In this document: positions 1 through 9,049 of the stretch, piece after piece
Layout of the letters: every line of letters starts with the position of its first letter
Position numbering within the stretch: position 1 is the first letter of the stretch
DNA from: Arthrobacter sp. Soil762
Lineage (GTDB): Bacteria > Actinomycetota > Actinomycetes > Actinomycetales > Micrococcaceae
Length of the DNA: 64,000 nucleotides
Assembly (NCBI RefSeq): GCF_001428335.1
Contig: NZ_LMSG01000021.1
Location: forward strand, 124,001 to 188,000
Direction: 5' to 3'
Program-made: the position numbers and the translations under genes
The notes under the pieces: generated by a model
What the model was told of the DNA's origin: nothing
Seen by the model: only the letters and a program-made list of their open reading frames with translations
Databases searched by the model: none

Positions 1-3000
1 TGCAGCACGTGGAACGCGCGGTCCGCCTGCAGGAAGCGCCGTCCGTCAGCGACACCGTGGATTCCATCTACAAACTCGGTCCGCTGCTGTGGACACACCG
101 CCCCGAGCACACCGGGTTCCTGGGCCTGCGGTTCGGGCTCGGCACCGGTACGTCACGCATCCTGTTCGAGGAACCCAACAGCAACGACACCGAAGCTGAA
201 TTCATGCGCGAGATCCAGGACTGCCTGAAGCAGTTCAGGGACATCGAGGGTGTCCCGGTGGTCTCCCAGCTGCGCAGCGCCGGGTCCTTCGGCGTGGCTG
301 GGGCCCGGGGCCTGGTTGACGACGTTGCCCGCGGCATGGTCCTGCAGTTTGTGGGGCTGCATTCGCCCGCGGAGGCCGTGGTGACAGCCATAACGTCGGC
401 GCAGTCCCGGCAGCGCTGGGACTGGCTGCAGTGGCTGCCCCACGTGGGCTCCGGCCACAGCCCCCTCAACGGCGACCATCTCGCCGCCGGTTCAGCCAGC
501 GGGTCATCCCTCGTGGCCAGGCTCGAGGACCTGCTTGACGCACGGGAAGCCATGGCAAAGCGCTCCACCCCCGAACACCGCGGATCCGTGGACCCTGCCA
601 AGGACGAGATCCCGGCTCCGGTGCTGCCGGCGGTCCTGGTCATCGTCGAGGACGACGCTCCGGTGGACCGGGGCAGGCTGACCCGCCTCGCCGAGCGCGG
701 GCCGGACTCCGGCGTCCACGTGATGTGGGTGGCCACCGACATCCAGGCACTCCCGGCCGCCTGCCGGGACTTTATGGTGGTGGACGGCGAAAACGGCACC
801 ACCACAGGGCAGGTACGGCTGGGACGGCACACGTACCCCGTGAGCTGCGAAAGCCTTGACTCCGACCTGGCCGCGCAGCTGGCCCGGATGCTGGCGCCCG
901 TGGTGGACGTTGGCAAGCCGGTCAGCGACGACTCCGACCTGCCGCGTGCGGTGTCCTACGCCACCCTGATCGGCAAGGACTTCCTGGACAACCCGCAGGC
1001 CGTGGCGGAGCGCTGGGTGGAGAACAATTCAGTCCACGCCTCGGCGGTCCCCAACCGGAAGGACAAAGGTACCCTCCGGGCCCTGGTGGGTTCCAAGGGC
1101 ATCGAGCCGCTTTACCTGGACCTGAAAAACGAGGGCCCGCACGCGCTGGTGGGCGGCACCACCGGCGCCGGCAAATCGGAGTTCCTGCAGTCCTGGGTCA
1201 TGGGCATGGCCGCGGCTTACAGCCCGGACCGGGTGAGCTTCCTGTTTGTGGATTACAAGGGCGGCGCGGCCTTTGCCGATTGCCTCAGCCTGCCCCACAC
1301 CGTGGGCCTGGTCACCGACCTGTCCCAGCACCTGGTCCGCCGCGCCCTGACCTCCCTCCGTGCGGAGCTGCACTACCGCGAGCATCTGCTCAACCGCAAG
1401 AAGGCCAAGGATCTGCTCGGGCTCCAGCGCGAGGCCGACCCGGAGGCGCCGCCGTACCTGATCATCGTTGTGGACGAATTCGCGGCGCTCGCCACCGAGG
1501 TCCCCGAATTTGTGGACGGCGTGGTGGACGTTGCCGCCCGTGGCCGGTCCCTGGGCCTGCACCTGATCCTGGCCACACAGCGTCCCGCCGGCGTCATCAA
1601 GGACAGCCTGCGCGCCAACACCAACCTCCGGGTTGCCCTGCGCATGGCGGACGAGGACGATGCCACCGACATCCTCGGCGTGCCTGATGCGGCATACTTT
1701 GACCCGTCCGTCCCGGGCCGCGGCGCCGCCAAGACCGGGCCCGGGCGGATCCAGGGGTTCCAGACCGGATATGCCGGCGGCTGGACTACCGAGAAGCCCC
1801 AGCGTCCGCAGATCGACATCGTGGAAATGGCCTTCGGGTCGGGGCCCAGCTGGGAGGCGCCCGCCCCCGAGAAGCCCGTCACGGAAGCTCCGGCCGGCCC
1901 CAACGACATCGCCAGGATGACCACCAACATCGTCCGGGCCGCGGAATCGCTGGCCATCCGGCCACCGCGCAAACCGTGGCTGGACGAGCTGGCCAAGACG
2001 TACGACTTCTCCAAGCTGCCGAACCCCCGGACGGACGAACGGCTGCTGCTGGGCGTGGCGGATGATCCTGCCCGCCAGGAACAGCCCACCGTGTTCTACG
2101 AGCCGGACCAGGACGGCAACATGGCCATCTACGGCACGGGCGGCTCCGGAAAGTCCGCTGCCCTGCGCGGTATCGCGATTGCCGCCGCCGTCACGCCCCG
2201 GGGCGGGCCCGTGCACATCTACGGGATCGATTGCGGTTCCTCCGGGCTGAAGATGCTCGAAGAGCTGCCGCACGTCGGCGAGATCATCAACGGTGACGAC
2301 GTCGAACGCGTCGGCCGGCTGCTCCGCCTGCTCCGGGACATCGCCGACGAAAGGTCCGCCCGGTTCGCCGAGGTCAGGGCCTCCACGATCGTCGAATACC
2401 GGACCCTGGCCAACCGCCCGGACGAGAAGCGGATCTTCGTGCTGCTGGACGGCATATCGGCGTTCCGCGAAACGTACGAATTCAGCCGCCTGTCCGCACT
2501 CTGGGACGTCTTCCTGCAGCTGGCCACCGACGGCCGTCCCCTGGGGATCCACTTGGTGGTCACCGGTGACCGGCCGAACGCCGTACCGGCGACATTGCTG
2601 GCTTCCATCCAGCGCCGGCTGGTGCTGCGGCTGACGTCCGAGGACGACTACATGTCCATGGACGTCGCCAAGGACGTCCTCACCAGCTCCTCGCCGCCGG
2701 GGCGCGGCATGCTGGGCGGCTACGAGGTCCAGCTGGCCGTCCTGGGCGGCAACTCCAACCTGGCGCTGCAGGCCCGCGAAGTCCACAAGCTCAGCCAGGC
2801 GATGCTGCGCCAGGGGCTGGAATCGGCACCGAAAATCCAGCGGCTTCCCGAACAGGTGGATCTGGACGTGCTGCCTCCCGGCAGCCCGGACCTTCCCGTC
2901 ATCGGCGTCGACGACGAAACCTTGCAGCCGGCCGAGATCATGGCCCAGGGACCGCTGCTGCTGGCGGGTCCGCCAGGGGCCGGCAGGACGGTGGCGCTGG

Positions 3001-3509
3001 TGACCCTGGCCTACGCGCTGCGCCGCTCCAACCCGGACACGGAGCTCGTGTACATCGGCTCGCGCCGGTCCGCGGTGGCGTCGCTGCCGCTCTGGAACCG
3101 TTCCGTGGTGGGTGCCGATGACCTGGCCGAGATCATCGAGGACCTCACGGAGCACTCTTCCGGGAACCCCGGGAAGCTGGCGATCTTCATCGAGGGCCTG
3201 ACCGAGTTCACGGATACCGTGGCGGAATCGGGCGTTTCGCAGCTCGTGACGGCGTCCATCAAGGCCGATCAGTGGGTCATCGGGGAATCGGAAACGTCAA
3301 CCTGGTCCTCCGCCTGGTCGCTGTCGCAGCCCTTCAAATCCGGACGCCGGGGCCTGCTCATCAACCCGGGCGACATCGAAGGGGACAGCCTGCTCAACAC
3401 GTCGCTGGGCCGGGTCAGCCCGGAGTTCATACCGGGCCGCGGCTACATCGTGGGCCGCGGCAAGGCACGGAAACTGCAGATCGCGCTGCCGCCGGAAAAC
3501 AGGGGCTGA
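1..3509 (+). CDS. eccC: EccC-type type VII secretion FtsK/SpoIIIE ATPase (5' end outside window)
   Basis: This is the motor ATPase of a type VII (ESX/Ess-like) secretion system; it sits at the membrane and binds and drives export of WXG100-type substrates. The reading frame is open to the left edge, so the N-terminal part is missing; about 1166 residues remain from the GTG at 9. Three tandem FtsK-like ATPase modules are visible. The first has an intact Walker A (GGTTGAGKSEF, about residues 381-391) and Walker B (IIVVDEFA, about 484). The second has a Walker A (GTGGSGKS, about 709) but a weakened Walker B (VLLDGI). The third P-loop reads GPPGAGRT (about 986), with Arg in place of the catalytic Lys. 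An active first domain with degenerate later ones is typical of EccC. A strong hairpin follows the stop codon. No other T7SS gene except possibly the next one is in view. Confidence 0.93.
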   Translation, partial: QHVERAVRLQEAPSVSDTVDSIYKLGPLLWTHRPEHTGFLGLRFGLGTGTSRILFEEPNSNDTEAEFMREIQDCLKQFRDIEGVPVVSQLRSAGSFGVAGARGLVDDVARGMVLQFVGLHSPAEAVVTAITSAQSRQRWDWLQWLPHVGSGHSPLNGDHLAAGSASGSSLVARLEDLLDAREAMAKRSTPEHRGSVDPAKDEIPAPVLPAVLVIVEDDAPVDRGRLTRLAERGPDSGVHVMWVATDIQALPAACRDFMVVDGENGTTTGQVRLGRHTYPVSCESLDSDLAAQLARMLAPVVDVGKPVSDDSDLPRAVSYATLIGKDFLDNPQAVAERWVENNSVHASAVPNRKDKGTLRALVGSKGIEPLYLDLKNEGPHALVGGTTGAGKSEFLQSWVMGMAAAYSPDRVSFLFVDYKGGAAFADCLSLPHTVGLVTDLSQHLVRRALTSLRAELHYREHLLNRKKAKDLLGLQREADPEAPPYLIIVVDEFAALATEVPEFVDGVVDVAARGRSLGLHLILATQRPAGVIKDSLRANTNLRVALRMADEDDATDILGVPDAAYFDPSVPGRGAAKTGPGRIQGFQTGYAGGWTTEKPQRPQIDIVEMAFGSGPSWEAPAPEKPVTEAPAGPNDIARMTTNIVRAAESLAIRPPRKPWLDELAKTYDFSKLPNPRTDERLLLGVADDPARQEQPTVFYEPDQDGNMAIYGTGGSGKSAALRGIAIAAAVTPRGGPVHIYGIDCGSSGLKMLEELPHVGEIINGDDVERVGRLLRLLRDIADERSARFAEVRASTIVEYRTLANRPDEKRIFVLLDGISAFRETYEFSRLSALWDVFLQLATDGRPLGIHLVVTGDRPNAVPATLLASIQRRLVLRLTSEDDYMSMDVAKDVLTSSSPPGRGMLGGYEVQLAVLGGNSNLALQAREVHKLSQAMLRQGLESAPKIQRLPEQVDLDVLPPGSPDLPVIGVDDETLQPAEIMAQGPLLLAGPPGAGRTVALVTLAYALRRSNPDTELVYIGSRRSAVASLPLWNRSVVGADDLAEIIEDLTEHSSGNPGKLAIFIEGLTEFTDTVAESGVSQLVTASIKADQWVIGESETSTWSSAWSLSQPFKSGRRGLLINPGDIEGDSLLNTSLGRVSPEFIPGRGYIVGRGKARKLQIALPPENRG

Positions 3510-3521
3510 GCCGTTGCTTCC

Positions 3522-3558
3522 CACGGGCCCGTAAATCTATTGGATTTGCGGGCCCGTG
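3522..3558 (+). terminator. Long hairpin after eccC
   Basis: CACGGGCCCG (3522-3531) pairs with CGGGCCCGTG (3549-3558). The stem continues inward through TAAATC/GATTTG, leaving a TATTG loop, for about 16 bp in all. No T-tract follows, so it is a candidate rather than a classical intrinsic terminator. It separates eccC from the next gene. Confidence 0.6.
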
Positions 3559-3632
3559 CCGCGTTGTAGGAGACTACCGGAAACACTGTTCGCTCCGGCA
3601 GGGGGGTGCCGCGCGCTGTCGAAAAGGTAACC

Positions 3633-4199
3633 ATGATCCGATCCACATCCGTGCTCCGCGACGTGTCCGCTGCTGCGGCCGCTGCGGTGCTGGCGCTCCT
3701 GGTTGGCCTTTCGGCGGCGGTCCCGGCGCAGGCCGAAGACGGCGAACCCACGCCGCAGTTGTGCCTGCTGAACTGTGAAACGGCCAGCACTGAGCCCAGG
3801 GATCCGGGCAAGGGCAAACCTGAAGTGCCGCCGGTAGTCCCGTCCCCAGTTGGCCCAACCCAGCCCCCGGCACCCGCGCCCGTGGCGCCAGCACCGGTAC
3901 CGGTTCCCAGCCTCGCCCCGGAACCGAGCGTTTCGCCGACTGAGGAATCGCCGTCGGCCGCGCCCAGCACCACCATCCCCAGCCCGCCGTCGTCCGCAAC
4001 TTCGTCCACGGAATCGAACTGGAACAAGCCAGTCGCCAAGTCGGCCAAGCCCACACAGGCCGCCGCCGTTTCCCGGAACGACGGCTCCGGCCTCTTCGGC
4101 GGCCCCGGCCTGCTGGCCATCATGGCGGGCGTAGTGCTGGTGGGAGTCGCCGGCCTCGCCTTCGCCTGGTGGAGCCGGAACCGCCTCTCCTCACACTGA
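3633..4199 (+). CDS. Secreted proline-rich protein with C-terminal membrane anchor
   Basis: 188 aa of unknown function. The ATG at 3633 is chosen because a clean signal peptide starts there: MIRSTS, a hydrophobic Ala/Leu core and a VPAQA cleavage site near residue 36. A short segment with two Cys follows (QLCLLNC), then about 90 residues rich in Pro, Ala, Ser and Val that look like a wall-spanning stalk. Near the C-terminus there is one membrane helix (GLLAIMAGVVLVGVAGLAF) and a short basic tail (WWSRNR). No canonical LPXTG sortase motif is seen. It lies about 120 nt downstream of eccC on the same strand and could be a surface accessory of the secretion locus; that link rests only on position. 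Confidence 0.8.
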   Translation: MIRSTSVLRDVSAAAAAAVLALLVGLSAAVPAQAEDGEPTPQLCLLNCETASTEPRDPGKGKPEVPPVVPSPVGPTQPPAPAPVAPAPVPVPSLAPEPSVSPTEESPSAAPSTTIPSPPSSATSSTESNWNKPVAKSAKPTQAAAVSRNDGSGLFGGPGLLAIMAGVVLVGVAGLAFAWWSRNRLSSH

Positions 4200-4300
4200 C
4201 CTTTGTTATCCGGTGATCGAGCTTGTCCTGCCCCGCGGCATTTAACGGCAGGGGCACGGCGGCGCAGTGGGCGTTTGGGCGCAATGTCGGGGCGGTAAGG

Positions 4301-4315
4301 CAAGATAGGTCTGTG
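4301..4315 (+). promoter_or_regulatory. Leaderless -10 element of ligA
   Basis: CAAGAT (4301-4306), then exactly 6 nt (AGGTCT), then the GTG at 4313. No Shine-Dalgarno fits upstream of the GTG. The geometry predicts that transcription starts at or next to the start codon. Confidence 0.6.
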
Positions 4316-6583
4316 AGCACAGCACCGGTCCCCGCAGAGGAAAAAGCAAACAGCACTGAGGAACTAACCGAGCCGGACGCCATCCCCGCTGGGTCAGTGC
4401 GCGAAGAATATGAGAACCTGACGGACCTGGTCAGGAAGTACCGGTTTGCGTACTACCAGGAGGACGAACCCCTGGTCTCCGACGCTGAATTCGACGAACT
4501 GTTCCGGCGCCTGGAGGAGATCGAGGCCCTTCATCCGGAGCTGGTAGCCAATGATTCGCCTACGCAGGAGGTTGGCGGGGAAGTCTCAGCCGCGTTCGCC
4601 GCGGTCGAACATCTGCAGCGGATGTACAGCCTCGAGGACGTCTTTTCCCTGGAGGAGCTGGAGGCCTGGATCACCAAAGCCGAGGCCGGCGTCAGCAAGC
4701 TGGGGGACACGGCTCAGCTCGCGTGGCTCACGGAACTGAAGATTGACGGCCTCGCGGTCAACCTGTTGTACCGCGACGGGAAACTGGTCCGGGCGGCCAC
4801 CAGGGGTGACGGAACCACGGGTGAGGACATCACGCACAACGTCCTGACGATCAAGGAAATCCCGACGGAACTGACAGGCACCGGCTTTCCCTCGGAGGTG
4901 GAAATCCGGGGCGAGGTCTTTATCCCTTCCAAGGCTTTTGCGGAATTCAATGAGGCACTGATCGAAGCCGGCAAGGCGCCGCTGGCCAACCCCCGGAATG
5001 CCGCCGCCGGTTCGATCAGGCAAAAGGATCCGGCGGAAACCGCCAAGCGTCCGTTGCGGATGTTTGTCCATGGCATCGGTGCGCGCGAAGGGCTGGAAAC
5101 CCTGAGCCAGTCCCAGACCTACGCCGTGCTGGAAGAATGGGGCCTTCCCGTCAGCCCGTACTTCGAGGTTCTCGGGGGCCTGCCGGAGATCCTTGCCTTC
5201 ATCAAGCGCTATGGCGAACAACGGCACAACCTCATGCATGAAATCGACGGCATTGTGGTCAAGGTTGACGATCTCGCCACCCAGCGTGCCTTGGGCTACA
5301 CCTCACGCGTTCCCCGCTGGGCCGTCGCCTACAAGTACCCGCCGGAAGAGGTCCACACCCGGCTGCTGGACATCCGTGTCCAGGTGGGCCGTACCGGCCG
5401 TGTGACCCCGTTCGGGGTGCTGGAGCCGGTGAAGGTGGCCGGTTCCACCGTGGCCCGTGCCACGCTGCACAACCAGGACGTGGTCAAGGCCAAGGGCGTG
5501 CTGATCGGCGACGTCGTGGTGCTGCGCAAGGCCGGAGACGTCATCCCGGAGATCGTTGGCCCCGTTTTGGCGCTGCGCAAAGGCCGTGAGGGCGAACTGC
5601 GCGAGTTCGTGATGCCCACCGAATGCCCCTCCTGCGGCACGGAGCTCGCCCCCTCCAAGGAGGGCGACATCGACATCCGCTGTCCCAATTCCAGATCCTG
5701 TCCCATCCAGCTGACGGAGCGCGTGGCGCACCTGGCCGGCCGCGGTGCCTTCGACATCGAGGCCCTCGGCGGGGAAGCTGCCGTGGCACTTACCGATCCG
5801 GCCGAGCCCAGGCCAGGCCCGCTGGTGAGCGAATCGGAGCTCTTCTCCCTAACCGCGGCGGACCTGGAGCACGTGCGGATCCTGCGCGAGAAGCGTTCCA
5901 AGGGCGTGGGCACCGGCGTCTTCGAGCTGGTCCCGTACTTCTGGACAAAGGCAACGGCCAAAACACCGTCCAAGCCCACTGCAACCACGAACAAGCTCTT
6001 CGACGAACTGACCAAAGCTAAGACGCAGCCGCTGTGGAGGGTGCTCGTTGCCCTGTCCATCCGGCACGTTGGTCCCCGCGCCTCACGGGCCCTTGCCACC
6101 GCGTTCGGCACCATGGACGGCATCCGGAACGCCTCCGAGGAAGACCTGGCCCATGTGGACGGCGTCGGCCCAACCATCGCGGCCGCACTGAAGGAGTGGT
6201 TCGCCGAGGACTGGCACGTGGAAATCATTGAGCGCTGGGCCGCGGCCGGGGTCCGCATGGCGGACGAGCGCGACGAATCCATGCCGCGGACCCTGGAAGG
6301 CTTGACCATTGTGGTTACCGGCTCCCTGCCGAACTTCAGCCGGGACGAGGCCAAGGAAGCCATCCTCACCAGGGGTGGCAAAGCTGCCGGCTCGGTCTCC
6401 AAAAACACCAGCTACGTCGTCGCCGGCGAAAGCGCGGGCACCAAACTGGACAAAGCCGAACAGCTTGGAATTCCCGTCCTGGACGAAGACGGCTTCCGGG
6501 AACTCCTTGCGAACGGCCCGGCCCCCGCTGCCGAAGCCACGCCCATACCAACGCCCACAGAATCAGAAGAGGCAGCCGTATGA
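4313..6583 (+). CDS. ligA: NAD-dependent DNA ligase LigA
   Basis: Seals nicks between Okazaki fragments and in repair, using NAD+. 756 aa from the GTG at 4313; that start removes a poorly conserved 30-residue extension and fits the leaderless promoter. Visible parts: adenylation domain with the nucleophile Lys in LKIDGLAV (about residue 143), OB fold, a four-Cys zinc finger (CPSCGTEL then CPNSRSC, about 437-463), helix-hairpin-helix repeats (HVGPRASRAL and VDGVGPTIA) and a C-terminal BRCT domain (about 660-745, TIVVTGSLPNFSRDEA). The length is somewhat above the roughly 670 aa of the E. coli enzyme because of a Lys/Thr-rich insertion before the HhH region and an acidic tail. Its stop overlaps the next start (ATGA). 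Confidence 0.97.
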   Translation: MSTAPVPAEEKANSTEELTEPDAIPAGSVREEYENLTDLVRKYRFAYYQEDEPLVSDAEFDELFRRLEEIEALHPELVANDSPTQEVGGEVSAAFAAVEHLQRMYSLEDVFSLEELEAWITKAEAGVSKLGDTAQLAWLTELKIDGLAVNLLYRDGKLVRAATRGDGTTGEDITHNVLTIKEIPTELTGTGFPSEVEIRGEVFIPSKAFAEFNEALIEAGKAPLANPRNAAAGSIRQKDPAETAKRPLRMFVHGIGAREGLETLSQSQTYAVLEEWGLPVSPYFEVLGGLPEILAFIKRYGEQRHNLMHEIDGIVVKVDDLATQRALGYTSRVPRWAVAYKYPPEEVHTRLLDIRVQVGRTGRVTPFGVLEPVKVAGSTVARATLHNQDVVKAKGVLIGDVVVLRKAGDVIPEIVGPVLALRKGREGELREFVMPTECPSCGTELAPSKEGDIDIRCPNSRSCPIQLTERVAHLAGRGAFDIEALGGEAAVALTDPAEPRPGPLVSESELFSLTAADLEHVRILREKRSKGVGTGVFELVPYFWTKATAKTPSKPTATTNKLFDELTKAKTQPLWRVLVALSIRHVGPRASRALATAFGTMDGIRNASEEDLAHVDGVGPTIAAALKEWFAEDWHVEIIERWAAAGVRMADERDESMPRTLEGLTIVVTGSLPNFSRDEAKEAILTRGGKAAGSVSKNTSYVVAGESAGTKLDKAEQLGIPVLDEDGFRELLANGPAPAAEATPIPTPTESEEAAV

Positions 6584-7398
6584 GCCATCCGGACCTCAAC
6601 ACCGAACTGCTTGCGGTGGCCCGGCAAGCAGCCGCCGCCGGCGCCGCCGTGCTGGCTTCCCGCAATGGCGAGACGCTGGACGTCAGCAACAAAGGCGACG
6701 CCGGCGACTGGGTTACGGCCTTTGATGTCGCCGCGGAGAATGCCGTCCGGGATGCCATCACGGCCGCCCGTCCACAGGACACCATCACGGGGGAGGAGCA
6801 CGGCACCACCCGGCCCGCTGCCCCCACCGGCTACCGCTGGTCCATCGACCCGCTGGACGGTACCACCAACTTCATCCGGAACATCGTCTACTACGCCACC
6901 TCCGTGGCAGTGGCGGATGCCGACGGCGTCTGGCTGGCCGGCGTCGTCAACGCCCCGGCGCTGGGCCGCGTCTACTACGCTGCCCGCGGCCAGGGTGCGT
7001 GGCTGGAAGAAGGCGGCCGGGTGAAGCAGCTCCAGGGCCCGGCGCCGGACCGCGCCGGGCAGATCCTCGCCACCGGCTTCAGTTACGACCCCGCCATCCG
7101 CGCCGAGCAGGCTGCACTGCTGGGCAGTCTCATGGATGGATTCGCCGACGTCCGGCGGCTGGGCTCCGCGGCGCTGGACCTCTGCATGGTGGCTGACGGG
7201 ACCCACGACGCCTACGGCGAACGCGGGCTCAACGAACATGACTTCTCCGCCGGTGCGCTGATTGCCGAGGAAGCCGGTTGCTGGGTCCGGCGTCCCCGGC
7301 TGGCCAGTCCGCTGGACGGCGGACCCGCCGACGAGGACAGGCTGGCCGCCTGGACCTGCGCCGGGACCTTGGCGCTGTCCGGCAAGTTTCCGCTGTGA
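6580..7398 (+). CDS. Inositol monophosphatase family protein
   Basis: Mg2+-dependent phosphatase of the IMPase/CysQ/FBPase superfamily, 272 aa. The GEEHG metal-binding motif (about 68) and the IDPLDGTTN signature (about 88-96) are intact. The C-terminal motif usually read as WDxAAG appears here as HDFSAG (about 220). The substrate may be inositol-1-phosphate (cell-wall and mycothiol inositol in actinobacteria), histidinol phosphate or another sugar phosphate; sequence alone does not decide. The ATG at 6580 overlaps the ligA stop, so translation is probably coupled to ligA. Confidence 0.88.
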   Translation: MSHPDLNTELLAVARQAAAAGAAVLASRNGETLDVSNKGDAGDWVTAFDVAAENAVRDAITAARPQDTITGEEHGTTRPAAPTGYRWSIDPLDGTTNFIRNIVYYATSVAVADADGVWLAGVVNAPALGRVYYAARGQGAWLEEGGRVKQLQGPAPDRAGQILATGFSYDPAIRAEQAALLGSLMDGFADVRRLGSAALDLCMVADGTHDAYGERGLNEHDFSAGALIAEEAGCWVRRPRLASPLDGGPADEDRLAAWTCAGTLALSGKFPL

Positions 7399-7412
7399 CG
7401 GTGCTGCGCCAC

Positions 7413-7427
7413 TAACATTGTCAGGTG
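7413..7427 (+). promoter_or_regulatory. Leaderless -10 element of the GNAT gene
   Basis: TAACAT (7413-7418), 6 nt (TGTCAG), then GTG at 7425. No ribosome binding site is apparent. Confidence 0.55.
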
Positions 7428-7937
7428 CAATCGCAAATAACCATCCGACCGGCCGTTGAGGCAGACTTCCAGGCCATCGCCAGGATCACCGTGGACTCGT
7501 ACCTGGCAGCAGGGTATTTCGACAGCGCGGACCATCCCTATATGCAGCAGATCCAGGATGTTGCCGCACGTGCCGCGAAGGCCACGATCTGGGTGGCCGA
7601 GCGGGACCGGCAAGTGGTGGGTTCCGTGACGCTGGCACTGGCAGGTGAACCGTTCGCCGACATCGCCCTGCCGGATGAGCTGGAGTTCCGGATGCTGGTG
7701 GTGGATCCGGCGGTTCAGCGCAGCGGCGCAGGCAAGGCCATGGTGGAAGCCATCATTGCGCATGCGAAATCGCTGGAGGGGATCACGGGCGTGGCCCTCA
7801 CCACCGGCGGGACCTGGGAGAGCGCCCATGGCCTCTACCGGAAGACAGGCTTCAAACGAGTCCCCGAGCGTGACTGGCTGATTCCGGGCACCGACATAAA
7901 GCTGCTGGTTTACCGGCTTGACGTCCAGCCAACCTAA
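7425..7937 (+). CDS. GNAT family N-acetyltransferase
   Basis: 170 aa, a single GNAT domain that transfers an acetyl group from acetyl-CoA to an amine. The acetyl-CoA-binding motif A is clear: MLVVDPAVQRSGAGKAMVEA (about 88-107), followed by a C-terminal motif GLYRKTGFKRVP typical of the fold. The substrate cannot be named. The GTG start is supported by the -10 hexamer placed 6 nt upstream. It follows the IMPase gene by 26 nt but seems to have its own promoter. Confidence 0.85.
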   Translation: MQSQITIRPAVEADFQAIARITVDSYLAAGYFDSADHPYMQQIQDVAARAAKATIWVAERDRQVVGSVTLALAGEPFADIALPDELEFRMLVVDPAVQRSGAGKAMVEAIIAHAKSLEGITGVALTTGGTWESAHGLYRKTGFKRVPERDWLIPGTDIKLLVYRLDVQPT

Positions 7938-7975
7938 AGTGGTGCCGACTCGTTTTCGGCACTGAAAGGCCCACC

Positions 7976-8359
7976 ATGCGTAAAACATTCGGCACCGGCT
8001 CCGTCTGGGAGCAGACCCTCGGCTACTCCCGCGCCGTCCAGGTGGACAACACGCTCTACATTTCCGCCACGGCCGCCAGCGGCGAGGACGGCATCGTGGG
8101 CGAGGACTTCTACACGCAGACCCAGTACGTCCTGCAGAAGCTCGGCGTGGTCCTGGCCGATGCCGGCTTCAGCTTCGAAGACGTGGTCCAGTCCAAGCTG
8201 TACCTGACGGACATCAGCAAATGGGAAGAGGCCGGCCGCGCCCACGGCGAAGTCTTCGGCGAGATCCGCCCCACGCTTGCCCTCGTGCACGTCCTGCCGT
8301 TCCTTGACCCGAAGATGCTCGTCGAAATTGAGCTCGTGGCCCAGAAGAGCGCCGGCTAG
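7976..8359 (+). CDS. RidA/YjgF family protein
   Basis: 127 aa, small cytosolic trimeric fold. RidA proteins hydrolyse reactive enamine/imine intermediates released by PLP enzymes; some members do other jobs. The N-terminal half has the typical AVQVDNTLYISATA strand and the C-terminal half the RPTLALVHVLPFLDP region that lines the inter-subunit pocket. The usual RTTV/catalytic Arg context reads here as IRPTLALV, so Arg is present. An SD-like GAAAGG lies upstream of the ATG. Convergent with the response regulator, with only 24 nt between the stops. Confidence 0.82.
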   Translation: MRKTFGTGSVWEQTLGYSRAVQVDNTLYISATAASGEDGIVGEDFYTQTQYVLQKLGVVLADAGFSFEDVVQSKLYLTDISKWEEAGRAHGEVFGEIRPTLALVHVLPFLDPKMLVEIELVAQKSAG

Positions 8360-8383
8360 CAGGCCTCGCTCAAGGGGGTGCAG

Positions 8384-9049
8384 CTACTGGGCCGGGAGGC
8401 TGTAGCGGTGCTCCGGGCGTCCGGTGGTTCCGTAACGCAGTTGGATGTCGACGGCGCCGTCGTCGGCCAGCGAGGACAGGTACCTTTGCGCCGTGGCCCG
8501 GGAAACCCCCACGCGGGTGGCCACCTCCACCGCCGAATACTGTTCGCCGGCAACCAGCGATTCCAACACCGCGGCCTCGGTGGCGGAGCGGGGTTTGGCC
8601 GCCGGCGTCCCGTCCCCCGGGATCAGCGCCCGTTTGGCCCGCTCCACGGAGCCCTGGTCCAGGGCCCCGGGCTGGCCAAGCAGCCTGCGGTACCGGGCAT
8701 ACGAACGTAGCTGCTGCGAGAGCGACTCGGCGGTAAAGGGCTTCAACAGGTACCCGAGGGCGCCGCGGCGGAACGCTTTCCGCAGCGACTCGGCGTCCGA
8801 TGCGGCACTGAGGATCATGGTGTCCACGTCCAGCTGCTGCAGCAGGTCGAGGCCTGAGGCGTCCGGCAGGTAGACATCCAGCAGCACCAGGTCCGGGCGG
8901 AGGCTGTGGATCGCCTGCAGCGCCATGGATGCCGACCCCACCGGCGCCAGGGCCAGGAATCCCGCCACCGAATCCACATACGTTGCGTGCAGCTTGGCCA
9001 CGTGGAAATCGTCGTCCACAATCAGCACCCTGAAGTCCTCAGGCATCAT
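8384..9049 (-). CDS. CitB/DcuR-type response regulator
   Basis: 221 aa. N-terminal receiver domain with acidic pocket LIVDDDF, phospho-acceptor Asp in DLVLLDVYLP (about 55) and conserved Lys in YLLKPFTAE. The C-terminal region carries a helix-turn-helix (SAVEVATRVGVSRATAQRYL, about 176-195) as in CitB/DcuR regulators of citrate and C4-dicarboxylate uptake. Its ATG overlaps the end of the kinase gene by 11 nt, so the two are co-translated. The divergent citrate transporter is the probable target. Confidence 0.9.
   Translation of the reverse strand: MMPEDFRVLIVDDDFHVAKLHATYVDSVAGFLALAPVGSASMALQAIHSLRPDLVLLDVYLPDASGLDLLQQLDVDTMILSAASDAESLRKAFRRGALGYLLKPFTAESLSQQLRSYARYRRLLGQPGALDQGSVERAKRALIPGDGTPAAKPRSATEAAVLESLVAGEQYSAVEVATRVGVSRATAQRYLSSLADDGAVDIQLRYGTTGRPEHRYSLPAQ

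Noticed and set aside
1029..3155. A 708-codon open frame on the minus strand inside eccC
   Set aside because: It mirrors the eccC codon pattern at high GC, has no family features and lies fully antisense to a well-supported gene. Similar long shadows at 9363-10991, 12723-14486 and 38121-39680 are dismissed for the same reason.
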